Below are positions 54,339-63,271 of a stretch of 64,000 bases of DNA, one piece after another. The notes under the pieces were generated by a model. The model worked only from the letters and a program-made list of their open reading frames with translations. It searched no databases and was not told where the DNA came from. The translations under genes were made by a program, and so were the position numbers. The DNA lies in contig NZ_LT608328.1 in the NCBI RefSeq assembly GCF_900095795.1, positions 1,915,001 to 1,979,000 of the forward strand. The letters run 5' to 3'. How positions within the stretch are numbered: the first letter of the stretch is position 1; each line of letters opens with the position of its first letter. This stretch comes from Petrimonas mucosa. GTDB lineage: Bacteria; Bacteroidota; Bacteroidia; Bacteroidales; Dysgonomonadaceae.

Positions 54339-55409
54339 ATGAAAAAAATTTCCCTTCTTCTGATGTTAAGTTGTGTACTGTCTCTTCAGGCACAGCTTCG
54401 CAACAATGACGTGTACGAGGTGACCGAGATGGAGCAGTCGCGTGTACGTAGAGAGATCCGTATTCCCAACGTGGATGGTTACAAGGTCCTGAAGTGCGAT
54501 TTCCACACTCACACTGTTTTTTCTGACGGGAAGGTCTGGCCCGACACCCGGGTAATGGAAGCCTGGCAGGAGGGTCTGGATGCAGTAGCCATTACCGATC
54601 ACATCGAGTATCTTCCGCATAAGGAGATCATCAAGGCCGACCTGAACGAATCGTACAAGATTGCAAAGAAGGCGGCTGATGCCAGCGGATTCATTGTCAT
54701 CAAAGGGACAGAGATTACCCGTAGCAAACCGTTGGGACATTTGAACGCTCTCTTTATCAATGACGTCATGCCGATGGATGTGGAAGATCCCCTGAAGGCT
54801 ATCGACGAAGCTGTACGGCAAGGTGCCTTTATCATGTGGAATCATCCCGGATGGCCCGATGACAAATCGACCTTCTACCCAGTTCACGAAGAGCTGATCA
54901 AGGCAGGAAAGATACATGGTTTGGAGGTATTCAACCACATGGAGTATTATCCGGCATGTTTCGACTGGGCCATGGAACATAACCTCGCATTCATGGCCAA
55001 TACAGATAGCCATGATCCCATCAGTAACAACTACGGCAGGGAAAACCAGATGCGCCCCATGACACTTGTTCTGGCCAAAGAACGGAGTGAGGCAAGCATA
55101 AAAGAGGCGCTCTTTGCCAAACGGACGATGGCATTCTTCAACGGTGAGCTGGCAGGCAAACCGGAACACCTGAAAGGATTGCTGAAAGCCTCCCTGAAAA
55201 TCCGGGTCATCAACGAGAAACTGGTTGAAGTGACCAATATCTCCGACATCACCTATCAGGCAACTGGCGGTAAAAAACTCTATATCTTCCCAGCCGGAAA
55301 AACCATCTCCTTTTCCGTCCCGGCATTCGATACGGTCTTCACCGTGGAGAACTGCCATACCGGTACAGGGCAAAAACTGACCGTTACGGCATCGGATTTT
55401 GACTTCTAA
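54339..55409 (+). CDS. Exported PHP-domain phosphodiesterase (Sb-PDE-like)
   Basis: 356 residues with a signal peptide ending about SLQAQ. PHP metal-site motifs in order: CDFHTHTVFSDGKVWP, VAITDHIEYLPH, VIKGTEITRS, MWNHPGW and MANTDSHDP. The C-terminal ~90 residues form a small beta domain. PHP enzymes hydrolyse phosphoesters; relatives of this size in Bacteroidetes are annotated as Sb-PDE family phosphodiesterases. Periplasmic; natural substrate unknown. Stands alone between tRNA genes. Confidence 0.88.
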   Translation: MKKISLLLMLSCVLSLQAQLRNNDVYEVTEMEQSRVRREIRIPNVDGYKVLKCDFHTHTVFSDGKVWPDTRVMEAWQEGLDAVAITDHIEYLPHKEIIKADLNESYKIAKKAADASGFIVIKGTEITRSKPLGHLNALFINDVMPMDVEDPLKAIDEAVRQGAFIMWNHPGWPDDKSTFYPVHEELIKAGKIHGLEVFNHMEYYPACFDWAMEHNLAFMANTDSHDPISNNYGRENQMRPMTLVLAKERSEASIKEALFAKRTMAFFNGELAGKPEHLKGLLKASLKIRVINEKLVEVTNISDITYQATGGKKLYIFPAGKTISFSVPAFDTVFTVENCHTGTGQKLTVTASDFDF

Positions 55410-55507
55410 AAATTGAAGTTGGCGCTTTTTTGATCTGAATGTGAATCTAAACCATTTTTTTCAGTAAATAAAACCTCGAAAATGTTTGCAGGAGATCAAA
55501 AAAGCGT

Positions 55508-55515
55508 TAACTTTG
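55508..55515 (+). promoter_or_regulatory. Promoter -7 box of the tRNA-Leu pair (TAACTTTG)
   Basis: Exact TAnnTTTG followed by CACCC, 63 bp before the first tRNA. Confidence 0.72.
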
Positions 55516-55578
55516 CACCCACAAAAAATAAACAAAGGTGCGGCAGTGGCCGTGCAGCTTCTACAGGTAGTGAAACAT

Positions 55579-55662
55579 GCCCAGATGGCGGAATTGGTAG
55601 ACGCGCTAGTTTCAGGGACTAGTGTCGGTTACGACGTGCAGGTTCGAGTCCTGTTCTGGGCA
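55579..55662 (+). tRNA. tRNA-Leu (CAG anticodon)
   Basis: 84 nt, class II with long variable arm. Acceptor GCCCAGA / TCTGGGC, anticodon stem CTAGT / ACTAG around TTCAGGG (anticodon CAG), T loop TTCGAGT, discriminator A. Confidence 0.94.
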
Positions 55663-55675
55663 CTTCACCATACTT

Positions 55676-55759
55676 GCGCAGGTGGTGAAATTGGTATACA
55701 CGCTACTTTGAGGGGGTAGTGCCGGTTCCGGCGTGTGAGTTCGAGTCTCATCCTGCGCA
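55676..55759 (+). tRNA. tRNA-Leu (GAG anticodon)
   Basis: 84 nt, class II. Acceptor GCGCAGG / CCTGCGC, anticodon loop TTGAGGG (anticodon GAG), T loop TTCGAGT, discriminator A. Lies 13 bp after the previous tRNA-Leu, so both share one transcript. Confidence 0.94.
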
Positions 55760-55763
55760 CTAT

Positions 55764-55791
55764 AAACCACCACATTGCTGGTGGTTTTTTT
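55764..55791 (+). terminator. Terminator after the tRNA-Leu pair
   Basis: Perfect 9-bp stem AAACCACCA / TGGTGGTTT, 6-nt loop, T run. Confidence 0.88.
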
Positions 55792-55807
55792 ATTCCCCAA
55801 ACTGCAA

Positions 55808-56323
55808 TTATTTAAGTTTTCTATCCTCTCTTAATATTTGAACTATTCTTTTATCATTCCTCTTATCCTGAATAATCTTTCCTTGAATTAACCCAGGATA
55901 ACCCAGACTCACTTGCATCGTATTGCCAATACCGGTCATATTGGGATCGACCACAACCCAGTCACAACTGACAGAAGAGTAGCTAGGCCAAAAATATCCG
56001 GTATAAACCAATGTATCATTTGCTTTTATTGCAAATGCCAACCCATATACTGATGTCTCAAGTGCCTTGATGGAATTGATTGCCCTGTCCGATAATTCAA
56101 AAATGCATTCTTTTGAGTCGTACGATAGAATATCATCATATTCGATCAGCGGAATCTCTGCCGTAACTACGCTTGATTCAACTATTTGGTATGAATTATC
56201 AACTGTTGTATAACTTTGAATCAGATAGAGTTCAACTTTTCCATTTGTTGTTACATCACCATCACATCCGTACGTGGATAGAAACATTACCCCAAAAAGT
56301 GAAATGATCAGTTTTCTATTCAT
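55808..56323 (-). CDS. Lipoprotein of unknown function
   Basis: 171 residues. Lipobox TYGC (Cys20). The mature part is beta-rich (VELYLIQSYTTVDNSYQIVE, VYGLAFAIKANDTLVYTGYF) and ends with a charged tail. No family recognised. Its AT content and codon choice look more A/T-rich than neighbouring genes, a possible sign of acquisition. Likely single gene. Confidence 0.7.
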   Translation of the reverse strand: MNRKLIISLFGVMFLSTYGCDGDVTTNGKVELYLIQSYTTVDNSYQIVESSVVTAEIPLIEYDDILSYDSKECIFELSDRAINSIKALETSVYGLAFAIKANDTLVYTGYFWPSYSSVSCDWVVVDPNMTGIGNTMQVSLGYPGLIQGKIIQDKRNDKRIVQILREDRKLK

Positions 56324-56401
56324 CTTTTTCTTTTATTGAGCTTGTATATTTCTACAATTCAAAACCAGCCTGTTTTCGGAAGGAGTTAACTGAAAAACAG
56401 A

Positions 56402-56607
56402 ACTGTCAGATGGATTTCCTCCTTCAATGTAGCCCTCCCCAAATGAGGTGCCGGCTCCCAGAGCAGCGGAGGATATCAGTTCTCAACTTCCGGAAAGAAG
56501 GTGATCGAAGTGCGTTATCAATATGTAGCCATTGGGAAGTACACCATCAATGTGGCAGATGGAAAGAGGCCGAAAGCAGCAAAAACTGTCTCCTCCAACC
56601 GGCGCTA
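56402..56607 (+). pseudogene. Fragment of an unidentified beta-domain gene
   Basis: In one plus-strand frame the peptide GKKVIEVRYQYVAIGKYTIN then VADGKRP reads like the end of a beta-sandwich domain, preceded by an in-frame TGA (56444) and followed by a stop. No start or full gene. The 331-bp gap 56324-56654 holds nothing else recognisable. Confidence 0.35.
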
Positions 56608-56654
56608 GCATGCCGATCCATACGGAAACATCCAGGTGATTACAGTTTTTCCCG

Positions 56655-57155
56655 TTACATCTGACTGTTTGCAATTCTCATGACACCCCGCTTTACTCCG
56701 GGGGATAAGGAATCGGTATAGATCGATTCCGTCAGGAATGTTATCTCATTTGTCAGATCGGGATGTCTCTTTGCGATTTCGCACATCAGCTTAAACGCGT
56801 TGTAGCGGACAGAGGGCTGGCAGCCTATCTTTTCCCAGATATTCATGCAGATGTCAAACACTTTACCCTCCTGATCCTCTTCCAGCTCCATTTGCTGAAC
56901 AATTATCAACAACTCCCTCGCATGACCATCCCGTTTGGCTGGTATGGCATCAATTATCCTGTCCAGGTGCTCCTTGATCCGCCTGTCGTTCCTTTCCATG
57001 CAACCCCTCAATACCCATGCAGCTCTCCATGAATAGGGTTGTCTGTCCGCAATAGCCAGTTCAATTGCTTCCTCAAAATCCTCGGGATGACTGTTCAAAT
57101 AGGAGATCATTTCCGATTTGTAGTGACTCTCCAGGATATGCTTAAATTTAGTCAT
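56655..57155 (-). CDS. Helical-repeat (HEAT-like) protein of unknown function
   Basis: 166 residues, soluble and helical. Paired helices recur: EEAIELAIADRQPYSWRAAW, KEHLDRIIDAIPAKRDGHAR, VRYNAFKLMCEIAKRHPDLT, SLSPGVKRGVMRIANSQM, the spacing of a short alpha-solenoid. Probably a protein-binding scaffold. Neighbouring genes give no clue. Confidence 0.72.
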   Translation of the reverse strand: MTKFKHILESHYKSEMISYLNSHPEDFEEAIELAIADRQPYSWRAAWVLRGCMERNDRRIKEHLDRIIDAIPAKRDGHARELLIIVQQMELEEDQEGKVFDICMNIWEKIGCQPSVRYNAFKLMCEIAKRHPDLTNEITFLTESIYTDSLSPGVKRGVMRIANSQM

Positions 57156-57328
57156 TGTCCGGACTTGTTATCGTTTATCGTATATCGTATTTATCTTGAT
57201 ACGTCTTTAATAATTTCGATTGTGACTTCTCCCTGTTCCGTTTCTCTTGAGCGGTTGCAGTATAGTGTCCCGCTTCGCGACGGAGTTTCAGTTAACTCTC
57301 ATAAAGACCGCTAGGCAACATGTCTTGT

Positions 57329-57343
57329 GGGTGACTGTCACCC
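57329..57343. repeat. Perfect palindrome GGGTGACTGTCACCC
   Basis: 7-bp arms around a central T in the 269-bp gap between the helical-repeat gene and the sialidase stop. Could be an operator or a weak hairpin; no gene obviously depends on it. Nothing else was recognised in the gap. Confidence 0.4.
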
Positions 57344-57424
57344 GTACGTGTGCAAACTCTTTATAGGTTGACTGTTGCTTTTGGTGAAACAGTCCCTCGT
57401 TCCAGCCATATGGTTGTAAATTGC

Positions 57425-58612
57425 TCATCTTCCCAATATCGTTCCGGCAATATGCCGGGTTCCGTTCTCTTTGTTGAAGTAATAGACAATCAGAACCCTC
57501 TTTTCATCGAGCAGCACAGGCCATGTGTATCCAATATCACTATTTCCGCCATCCTCCCGCAAAATCATCTCCGGTGCGGTGGCATAGTCGGTACATTCGG
57601 CGTTAAGTATTCTGGCCCGTATCCCGTATGGTTTGTGACGATAGCCGTAAGTGAGCAATACCCTCTCATCCGGAAGCCGGAGTGCATTAAGGGGATGACC
57701 CTGAAAGCCCATCTTCTCCCATCTGAACGTCTTTCCACCATCTTTGGATCGGGCAATACAAGCCTGATCATCCATATTGGCCGTTCTTAGAAATGCCACC
57801 AGATCACCTTTTGGGGTTTCATAGATGGAAGCCTCGTTAAAGGAGGCATTGTCGTCGCTTGCCACCAGTCCCGAGTAGCTCCAGGTGAGTCCCTTGTCAT
57901 CCGATACAAGCAGGTGATTGGATGTCTTCTTTACCGGTATGGAGTCATTCACGGCAACAACCCAATAGATGCGGCCATTTTTCCCCTCGCACAATGCCCC
58001 TCTATTGTATGCGGGAAGCGGTTCTCCCAAGGCGCTCAGATAAATCTCATCTTCCACGTGAGGCGGATAGATTGGCTCTCCCCACCTCTTTCCTCCATCA
58101 GTTGAGCGCACCAGGTATCCCCCCAGGAAGATGACTCCTCCTCCGATGTTAAAGACGGGTTGTTTCAGGTTCTCAACCCCGTCGGGCCTTAAGAAGGCCC
58201 ATGTGTAGCTGGTGCAGAGTAGGGTGCCGTCACTCAGTCTCAACAGACAGGGATCCTGTGAACCGCCAAAAGGATGCGAATAGATGAGTTGCGGCTCTTT
58301 GCTCCAGTTTTCGCCATCTTTAGAACGTACCATCACCAGGTAACTGTTAGGATCTACATGGTTGTTTCCATATTCACTGAATATTCTTCGGTCCGGAGCA
58401 CGACGAAAGGCGACTATAAAATCGTTTTTCCCGTTCTTCACAACAGACGGAAACGAGGAGTAAAACTGTGGATCCTCATAGATCACAATATCCTTGATCT
58501 TCTTCCACTTCACCTCCTCGGTGCCGCCGTTCTTGCTGTTATTACCAGCGGTGCAACAGGTAAACGTGACGAAGATTCCTATCAATAGCAAGAGTTTGAA
58601 ATGATTTTTCAT
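57425..58612 (-). CDS. Exo-sialidase-like (BNR/Asp-box) lipoprotein
   Basis: 395 residues. Lipobox TCC (Cys19/20). Six-bladed propeller signs: FIVAFRRAPDRR near the start (Arg-rich active-site strand), Asp-boxes MVRSKDGENW, VRSTDGGKRWGEP, VSDDKGLTW and ARSKDGGKTFRWE, and FNEASIYETPKGDLVAFLRT. Family members cleave sialic acid or related sugars; the substrate here may differ. Alone on its strand. Confidence 0.8.
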   Translation of the reverse strand: MKNHFKLLLLIGIFVTFTCCTAGNNSKNGGTEEVKWKKIKDIVIYEDPQFYSSFPSVVKNGKNDFIVAFRRAPDRRIFSEYGNNHVDPNSYLVMVRSKDGENWSKEPQLIYSHPFGGSQDPCLLRLSDGTLLCTSYTWAFLRPDGVENLKQPVFNIGGGVIFLGGYLVRSTDGGKRWGEPIYPPHVEDEIYLSALGEPLPAYNRGALCEGKNGRIYWVVAVNDSIPVKKTSNHLLVSDDKGLTWSYSGLVASDDNASFNEASIYETPKGDLVAFLRTANMDDQACIARSKDGGKTFRWEKMGFQGHPLNALRLPDERVLLTYGYRHKPYGIRARILNAECTDYATAPEMILREDGGNSDIGYTWPVLLDEKRVLIVYYFNKENGTRHIAGTILGR

Positions 58613-58718
58613 GAAGTAAATAACCCTAATATCTTTATATGCAAAACGTCTATTCTCATTAAAGTTTGTCCTAGCATCTCAAAAATCTATTTTAAAATTA
58701 TTAACGATAAATCATTGC

Positions 58719-60023
58719 TGTCCCATTAAAATCTAAAATAGTTCTTTGAAATATTTGAAATTTAGTTAGTTGAAGACAATTTCCGATTAAACGGATTTGA
58801 ATTCTCATCTTTGCGATCCTAATGAAGGGTTGCAAATGCATAAAGATAAATTCGTGTTCTCTCAGCTGGTCGCTTTCTTAGATAGGAAAAAATTCAATTA
58901 CATCGTTCGAAAGTATGATGGCGACAAATATGTGAAGCATCTCACTTGTTGGAATCAGCTCCTCGCATTGATGTTTGGGCAATTGTCTAATCGGGAAAGT
59001 CTGAGAGATTTGATTATCGCTCTTGAGGCTCATAATTCCAAATGCTATCATTTAGGAATGGGCAGAAGTGTTTCAAGATCATCCCTGGCTAGAGCCAATC
59101 AAGACAGGGACTATCTCATCTTTGAAGAATATGCCTATCACCTTGTAAACGAGGCAAGGAAGAAGCGTGTTATAGACATCTTCAAACTCGATGGAAGCGT
59201 ATTCGCTTTTGATTCAACAACCATTGATTTGTGTCTGGCTGTTTTCTGGTGGGCAAAGTTCCGCAGGACTAAAGGTGGTATCAAAGTACACACCCTGTAT
59301 GATCTGGAAACACAGATACCTGCATTCTTTCACATCACCGATGCCGCAGTACACGATTCAAAAGCGATGAAGGAAATTCCTTATGAGCCCGGATCTTATT
59401 ACATATTTGACCGTGCCTACAACAACTTTAAGATGTTGTACAGGATTCACCAGATTGGAGCTTACTTCGTTGTTCGTGCAAAGAAGAACCTGCAGTACAA
59501 GACCATCAAATGGAAGCGAAGGTTGCCAAAGAACGTGCTTTCGGATGGAACAATTGAGTTAACGGGTTTTTATCCAAAGCAATACTACCCTGAGCCTCTT
59601 CGCCTGGTAAGATATTGGGATGAAGAGCAGAAACGTGAATTTGTATTCCTGACAAATGCAATGCACATCTCTTCACATCTAGTTGCCGAACTTTACAAAA
59701 ATAGATGGCAAATAGAACTTTTCTTCAAATGGCTGAAGCAGCATCTTAAAATCAAGAAGTTCTGGGGTACAACTGAGAACGCAGTCCGAATTCAAATCTA
59801 TACTGCAATATGCGCCTACTGCCTTGTGGCAATCGTTCAACACGATATGAAACTTGACAGGAGCACGTACGAGATTCTTCAGATATTAAGCATCTCATTG
59901 ACTGATAAAACTCATCTTAGAGACCTTTTTGACAAAACTAAATTTCAAAATGACAAAGAACGATTTGGACCTAATGGACCAGGTTTATTTGATTATTAAT
60001 AACGTCCTAATTTTAATGGGACA
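58719..60023 (+). mobile_element. IS4-type insertion sequence (1,305 bp)
   Basis: Perfect 14-bp inverted ends TGTCCCATTAAAAT (58719-58732) and ATTTTAATGGGACA (60010-60023) surround one intact transposase gene. No matching direct repeat was found in the flanks, so one side has probably been rearranged; the IS1380 copy B begins just 17 bp after it. Confidence 0.9.
58836..59999 (+). CDS. IS4-family transposase (DDE)
   Basis: 387 residues from ATG 58836 (MHKDKFVFSQLVAF). N-terminal DUF4372-like part (FSQLVAFLDRKKFNYIVRKY), then DDE core: FAFDSTTIDLCL, YYIFDRAYNNFKMLY, and YKNRWQIELFFKWLKQHLKI with the Y-(2)-R-(3)-E-(6)-K signature. Frame intact, so the element may be mobile. Confidence 0.93.
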   Translation: MHKDKFVFSQLVAFLDRKKFNYIVRKYDGDKYVKHLTCWNQLLALMFGQLSNRESLRDLIIALEAHNSKCYHLGMGRSVSRSSLARANQDRDYLIFEEYAYHLVNEARKKRVIDIFKLDGSVFAFDSTTIDLCLAVFWWAKFRRTKGGIKVHTLYDLETQIPAFFHITDAAVHDSKAMKEIPYEPGSYYIFDRAYNNFKMLYRIHQIGAYFVVRAKKNLQYKTIKWKRRLPKNVLSDGTIELTGFYPKQYYPEPLRLVRYWDEEQKREFVFLTNAMHISSHLVAELYKNRWQIELFFKWLKQHLKIKKFWGTTENAVRIQIYTAICAYCLVAIVQHDMKLDRSTYEILQILSISLTDKTHLRDLFDKTKFQNDKERFGPNGPGLFDY

Positions 60024-60125
60024 CTAGTGAAAAAGTATACCTAAAAGTCTCAAATAAAAGTTGCATATGTCAGGTAAAGTATTTATCTTTAAAGTGTTAT
60101 ACAAAAACAAACATTCACCCGACAC

Positions 60126-61454
60126 ATGCAAGACAAAAATAGTGAAAAAATCTCATTTACTGCCTGTTCAGTAAAGAAAAAGTTCAGTTCAGAACAATTA
60201 ACATCATATTCAGGGTTAAGCGTAACCTCTGATTTTATCAACCATTGCGGTATTTATGGCAAGCTGGAACATCTTTTTCCAACCATCCGCCACAATGCAA
60301 GCCGTTTCAGCACAGCCCAAATACTCTCAAGTGTCCTGTTGGCTTCGTTGTGCGGTGTTCACCGTTTGAAGCGGATTGAAAATTTCACCTTTGACGCCTT
60401 GGTTTCCCGCTTGTTGAAGTTACCCAAGAACATTGACGAGGACACCATACGCCGCCATTTGACAGGTTTGGGTGAAAGGGGCGCCCGTTCGCTTCACGAG
60501 TTGTTATTGGATTTTACCGGCTTGCAAGTTTCCCGTTGCGGGTTAAAACGCGTGACGCTTGATTGCGACTCAAGCACATTTACCGTTTACGGCAACCAAC
60601 AAGGAGCTGAAGTGGGTTACAACTCGCATAAAAAGGGCGCGAAAAGCTATCACCCCATCTTATGTTTCGTCACGGAGATGAAACTGCTTGTCAATTCGTG
60701 GCTCCGCCCGGGTTCAAGCTACACCTCAAACGGCGTTTGTGAATTTGTCAAAGAAACCTTGGCCGCTCTTCCCCAAAAGGTGGAGAAGGTTTTTTTCAGG
60801 GCAGACAGCGGCTTTTTCAATGGTGGATTGTTTGATTTGCTGGAAGAGGGCAAACATGAATATTTGGTGAAAGTAAAGCTGAAAAACCTGAAAGATTTGC
60901 TTGCCGGGCAGACATGGCAACCGGTTGACCCACGGACGGCGACCTGCCGGTTTATACATCAATGTAGCGGTTGGAGGAATCCCCGCATGTTTTATGCCGT
61001 GCGCATCATAAAGCAAATGGTTGAAGTCGATTATTTTGGCGAAAAACAATTTGTACCCGAGTATGAGTACTTTTGCTATTGCTCGAACCTGAAAGGATTG
61101 GATGCCTTGCAGCTCCATACCCTTTATGGATCCCGATCAGAGAGTGAGAATTGGATCGAGCAAACCAAAAACTCGCTTTGTGCGGGAAAAACCATCACGC
61201 ATGATTTTTGGGTAAACGATATTCTTTGGCAACTTTCGTCATTTGCCTACAGTTTATCGGTGCTCATGCGATACCGGGGCGACTTTTGGGTTTGGCGTCA
61301 AGAGCACTCTACCTTCCGAGAATGGTTTATCCGAGTGCCGGGAAAAGTGGTGAAATCCGGCAGGCAGGTCACGGTAAAAATGCCAAAGGAGTATTACCGA
61401 AAAGCGGGGTGGCGTGATTTTGAGCAGCGAATAACGACAACGATGACCGGATGA
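60126..61454 (+). CDS. IS1380-family transposase (copy B)
   Basis: 442 residues. Same DDE family marks as copy A (TLDCDSSTFTVYG, FFRADSGFF). Differences from copy A fall in the first ~280 residues; from about residue 282 on the two are identical, with only one silent base change seen in the last ~490 bp. Intact, but its element has lost its right end, so it can act only in trans. Confidence 0.93.
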   Translation: MQDKNSEKISFTACSVKKKFSSEQLTSYSGLSVTSDFINHCGIYGKLEHLFPTIRHNASRFSTAQILSSVLLASLCGVHRLKRIENFTFDALVSRLLKLPKNIDEDTIRRHLTGLGERGARSLHELLLDFTGLQVSRCGLKRVTLDCDSSTFTVYGNQQGAEVGYNSHKKGAKSYHPILCFVTEMKLLVNSWLRPGSSYTSNGVCEFVKETLAALPQKVEKVFFRADSGFFNGGLFDLLEEGKHEYLVKVKLKNLKDLLAGQTWQPVDPRTATCRFIHQCSGWRNPRMFYAVRIIKQMVEVDYFGEKQFVPEYEYFCYCSNLKGLDALQLHTLYGSRSESENWIEQTKNSLCAGKTITHDFWVNDILWQLSSFAYSLSVLMRYRGDFWVWRQEHSTFREWFIRVPGKVVKSGRQVTVKMPKEYYRKAGWRDFEQRITTTMTG

Positions 61455-61462
61455 CGGATTTT

Positions 61463-61468
61463 CACTTA
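61463..61468. repeat. Target-site duplication CACTTA, left copy
   Basis: Matches 63059-63064. Removing the element and one copy restores the continuous IS1380 tail as in copy A. Confidence 0.88.
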
Positions 61469-63058
61469 ATTCAAGTTTCGCAAGTTGCTAACTTGCCGAT
61501 TTTAGTTCATAAAAGTTGATAAAGTGAGCCAGATTATCCGATTTATTAATGATTGCATCGAAGATCTCTTCCTCTTCAATGGAGAAGATCCCGGTCATGA
61601 TTTTCACCATTTCGAGGATAATACCCCATATCCTCTCCGTTACGGAGAGCTCCATGCCAGAGTGTTGCACATCCCTGAAGATTCCGCCAATGGTCTCATA
61701 ACTGGTGAACCTTTTAGCCAGGGAAAGCAAATTGTATTGCAATGCCGTGATCGTGGTTGCGGCAAGCTGCGCCGCGAAGTTCCGGGATTGACACTTGCCC
61801 ATACCCAGCAACCCCTTGGTTTCCTTGAAGAAGACCTCGAGGGACCAACGCATGGCATAAATCCGATAGGCTTCCAGGAACTCCAGGGAGAGGTTGGTCG
61901 TCATTATTCCATTCCAGGACTCCTTTTTTCTCTTCACAAAATAGAGACGTACATCTGTGCCCGCAAAGCGAACGTCAGCGGTAATATACTGACAACCAAG
62001 CTTGCGGCTCCTTCTGGCTTCACCCCTGGCTTCAAGCAGATTGATCAGTGCCCGGGCGGTGAGTTCCTTCCCTTCAAAACCGTATTTTGTAACTCCCTTC
62101 TTCCCAATCTTGATCATACCCAGGTAATGGCACTTGATGTGCCGGGCACGTATGAAGCGAATCACCTCCGAGCAGGTGAACCAGCTGTCGGCAAGCAGGT
62201 AGTCAAAGCGGATGCCCTTTCTAATGGCTCGCTTTATCATGGTTATCATCAACTGGATCTTGCTCTCCCCGTACTCTTTTGCCCGCGTTATAACGGGGGA
62301 GGCTTCGTCCCTATCCTTGGTATACCGCGATTCGAGCTCCTTGTCGCTCATGCTGAAGTTGTTCTTCCTGCCTTTCTCCCCGAGTATGGCGAAGTCGAGT
62401 ACGAACTGGCTCTTGCCATCGGTAATGCCCAGGAAGAGAGATTTGAAACCAAGGATCGTCTTGTGTCTCAGGTGGGAATAGACCCTGCCGATGTTTTCAA
62501 TACGCCTTCCCGTCTTGGGAAAGTCGGTATCGTCCACCATCAGGCAAACAGTTTGATGCTTGTGGTCACTTCTCACGCGAACCTTGTTCCATATTTGAAT
62601 GGTGAAGTGGTAGAGTATCTTGCGCCAATCATAAATTTCGTTGTTTACGAAACGGTAGAAAACATCCTTTTCGCAGCCAAAGAAGCCGCTTAGGGATGAT
62701 CGACAATAATTGTAAGGATTCTTGATCATGAAACAGGGGAACATAATCAGCAACTCGAGCACCTGCAGCAGGGAATACTTGCTGTTGCATTTGCTCCTGC
62801 TCCCGAAGAGGACCTTCTCCGACATGTTGAAACCTTTTAGCATATCCGTCAGGGTAAAAAGGGCACTGTTTGAATCATCTTTCTTGAAAAAAACGCTGAT
62901 TTCTGATAAAATGGAGTTACTTTTGTATATCGGCATAGGGCTGTTAGTATTTTTGGTTTTGACGCTTAAATATACTAATAATCTGTGAATTACAGAAGCC
63001 TCTGTGCCGTTTTTTTATGCGATTATTTTTACTGAATTTTTACTTGCGAAACTTGAAT
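61469..63058 (-). mobile_element. IS4-type insertion sequence nested in IS1380 copy B (1,590 bp)
   Basis: 17-bp perfect inverted repeats ATTCAAGTTTCGCAAGT (61469-61485) and ACTTGCGAAACTTGAAT (63042-63058), flanked by 6-bp direct repeats CACTTA. Carries one intact transposase on the minus strand. Inserted into the tail of the IS1380 element. Confidence 0.95.
61488..62936 (-). CDS. IS4-family transposase (second type)
   Basis: 482 residues, unrelated in detail to the transposase at 58836. DDE marks: CLMVDDTDFPKTGRRIENIG (first Asp), DYLLADSWFTCSEVIRFI (second Asp), and YAMRWSLEVFFKETKGLLGM with Y-(2)-R-(3)-E-(6)-K (Glu). An N-terminal extension of about 110 residues is typical of this IS4 branch. 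Intact. Confidence 0.93.
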   Translation of the reverse strand: MPIYKSNSILSEISVFFKKDDSNSALFTLTDMLKGFNMSEKVLFGSRSKCNSKYSLLQVLELLIMFPCFMIKNPYNYCRSSLSGFFGCEKDVFYRFVNNEIYDWRKILYHFTIQIWNKVRVRSDHKHQTVCLMVDDTDFPKTGRRIENIGRVYSHLRHKTILGFKSLFLGITDGKSQFVLDFAILGEKGRKNNFSMSDKELESRYTKDRDEASPVITRAKEYGESKIQLMITMIKRAIRKGIRFDYLLADSWFTCSEVIRFIRARHIKCHYLGMIKIGKKGVTKYGFEGKELTARALINLLEARGEARRSRKLGCQYITADVRFAGTDVRLYFVKRKKESWNGIMTTNLSLEFLEAYRIYAMRWSLEVFFKETKGLLGMGKCQSRNFAAQLAATTITALQYNLLSLAKRFTSYETIGGIFRDVQHSGMELSVTERIWGIILEMVKIMTGIFSIEEEEIFDAIINKSDNLAHFINFYELKSAS

Positions 63059-63064
63059 CACTTA
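63059..63064. repeat. Target-site duplication CACTTA, right copy
   Basis: Matches 61463-61468. Confidence 0.88.
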
Positions 63065-63271
63065 ATCGTTCATCGCCATCTTTCGTGTCGTAAAAGGGTT
63101 TATGACAAGGAATTGCCATGCCTTGGAAGAGTGATAATGTCAATATATATAAAAATGCCACCATAAAAAGTAAATCAACACGTTAAACGTGCAAGAAACA
63201 GTGAAGATGAAAAGAAAATAAAACGGTATCTCTCGAAAAAAAAGAGAAATTCCGCTTTGAAAACTATTAAC

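Larger units (their letters stand above)
60040..63271 (+). mobile_element. IS1380-family element, copy B, interrupted and 3'-truncated
   Basis: Begins with CCTAAAAGTCTCAAATAAAA at 60040 and keeps an intact transposase gene. Its non-coding tail is split at 61468/63059 by an IS4-type element and then runs to about 63271, where identity to copy A (699-950) stops; the right inverted repeat is missing, replaced by the IS982 element. Inverted relative to copy A, 57.7 kb away. Confidence 0.9.

Noticed and set aside
61524-62693. 389-codon plus-strand open frame
   Set aside because: Antisense to the intact IS4-type transposase inside the nested element.
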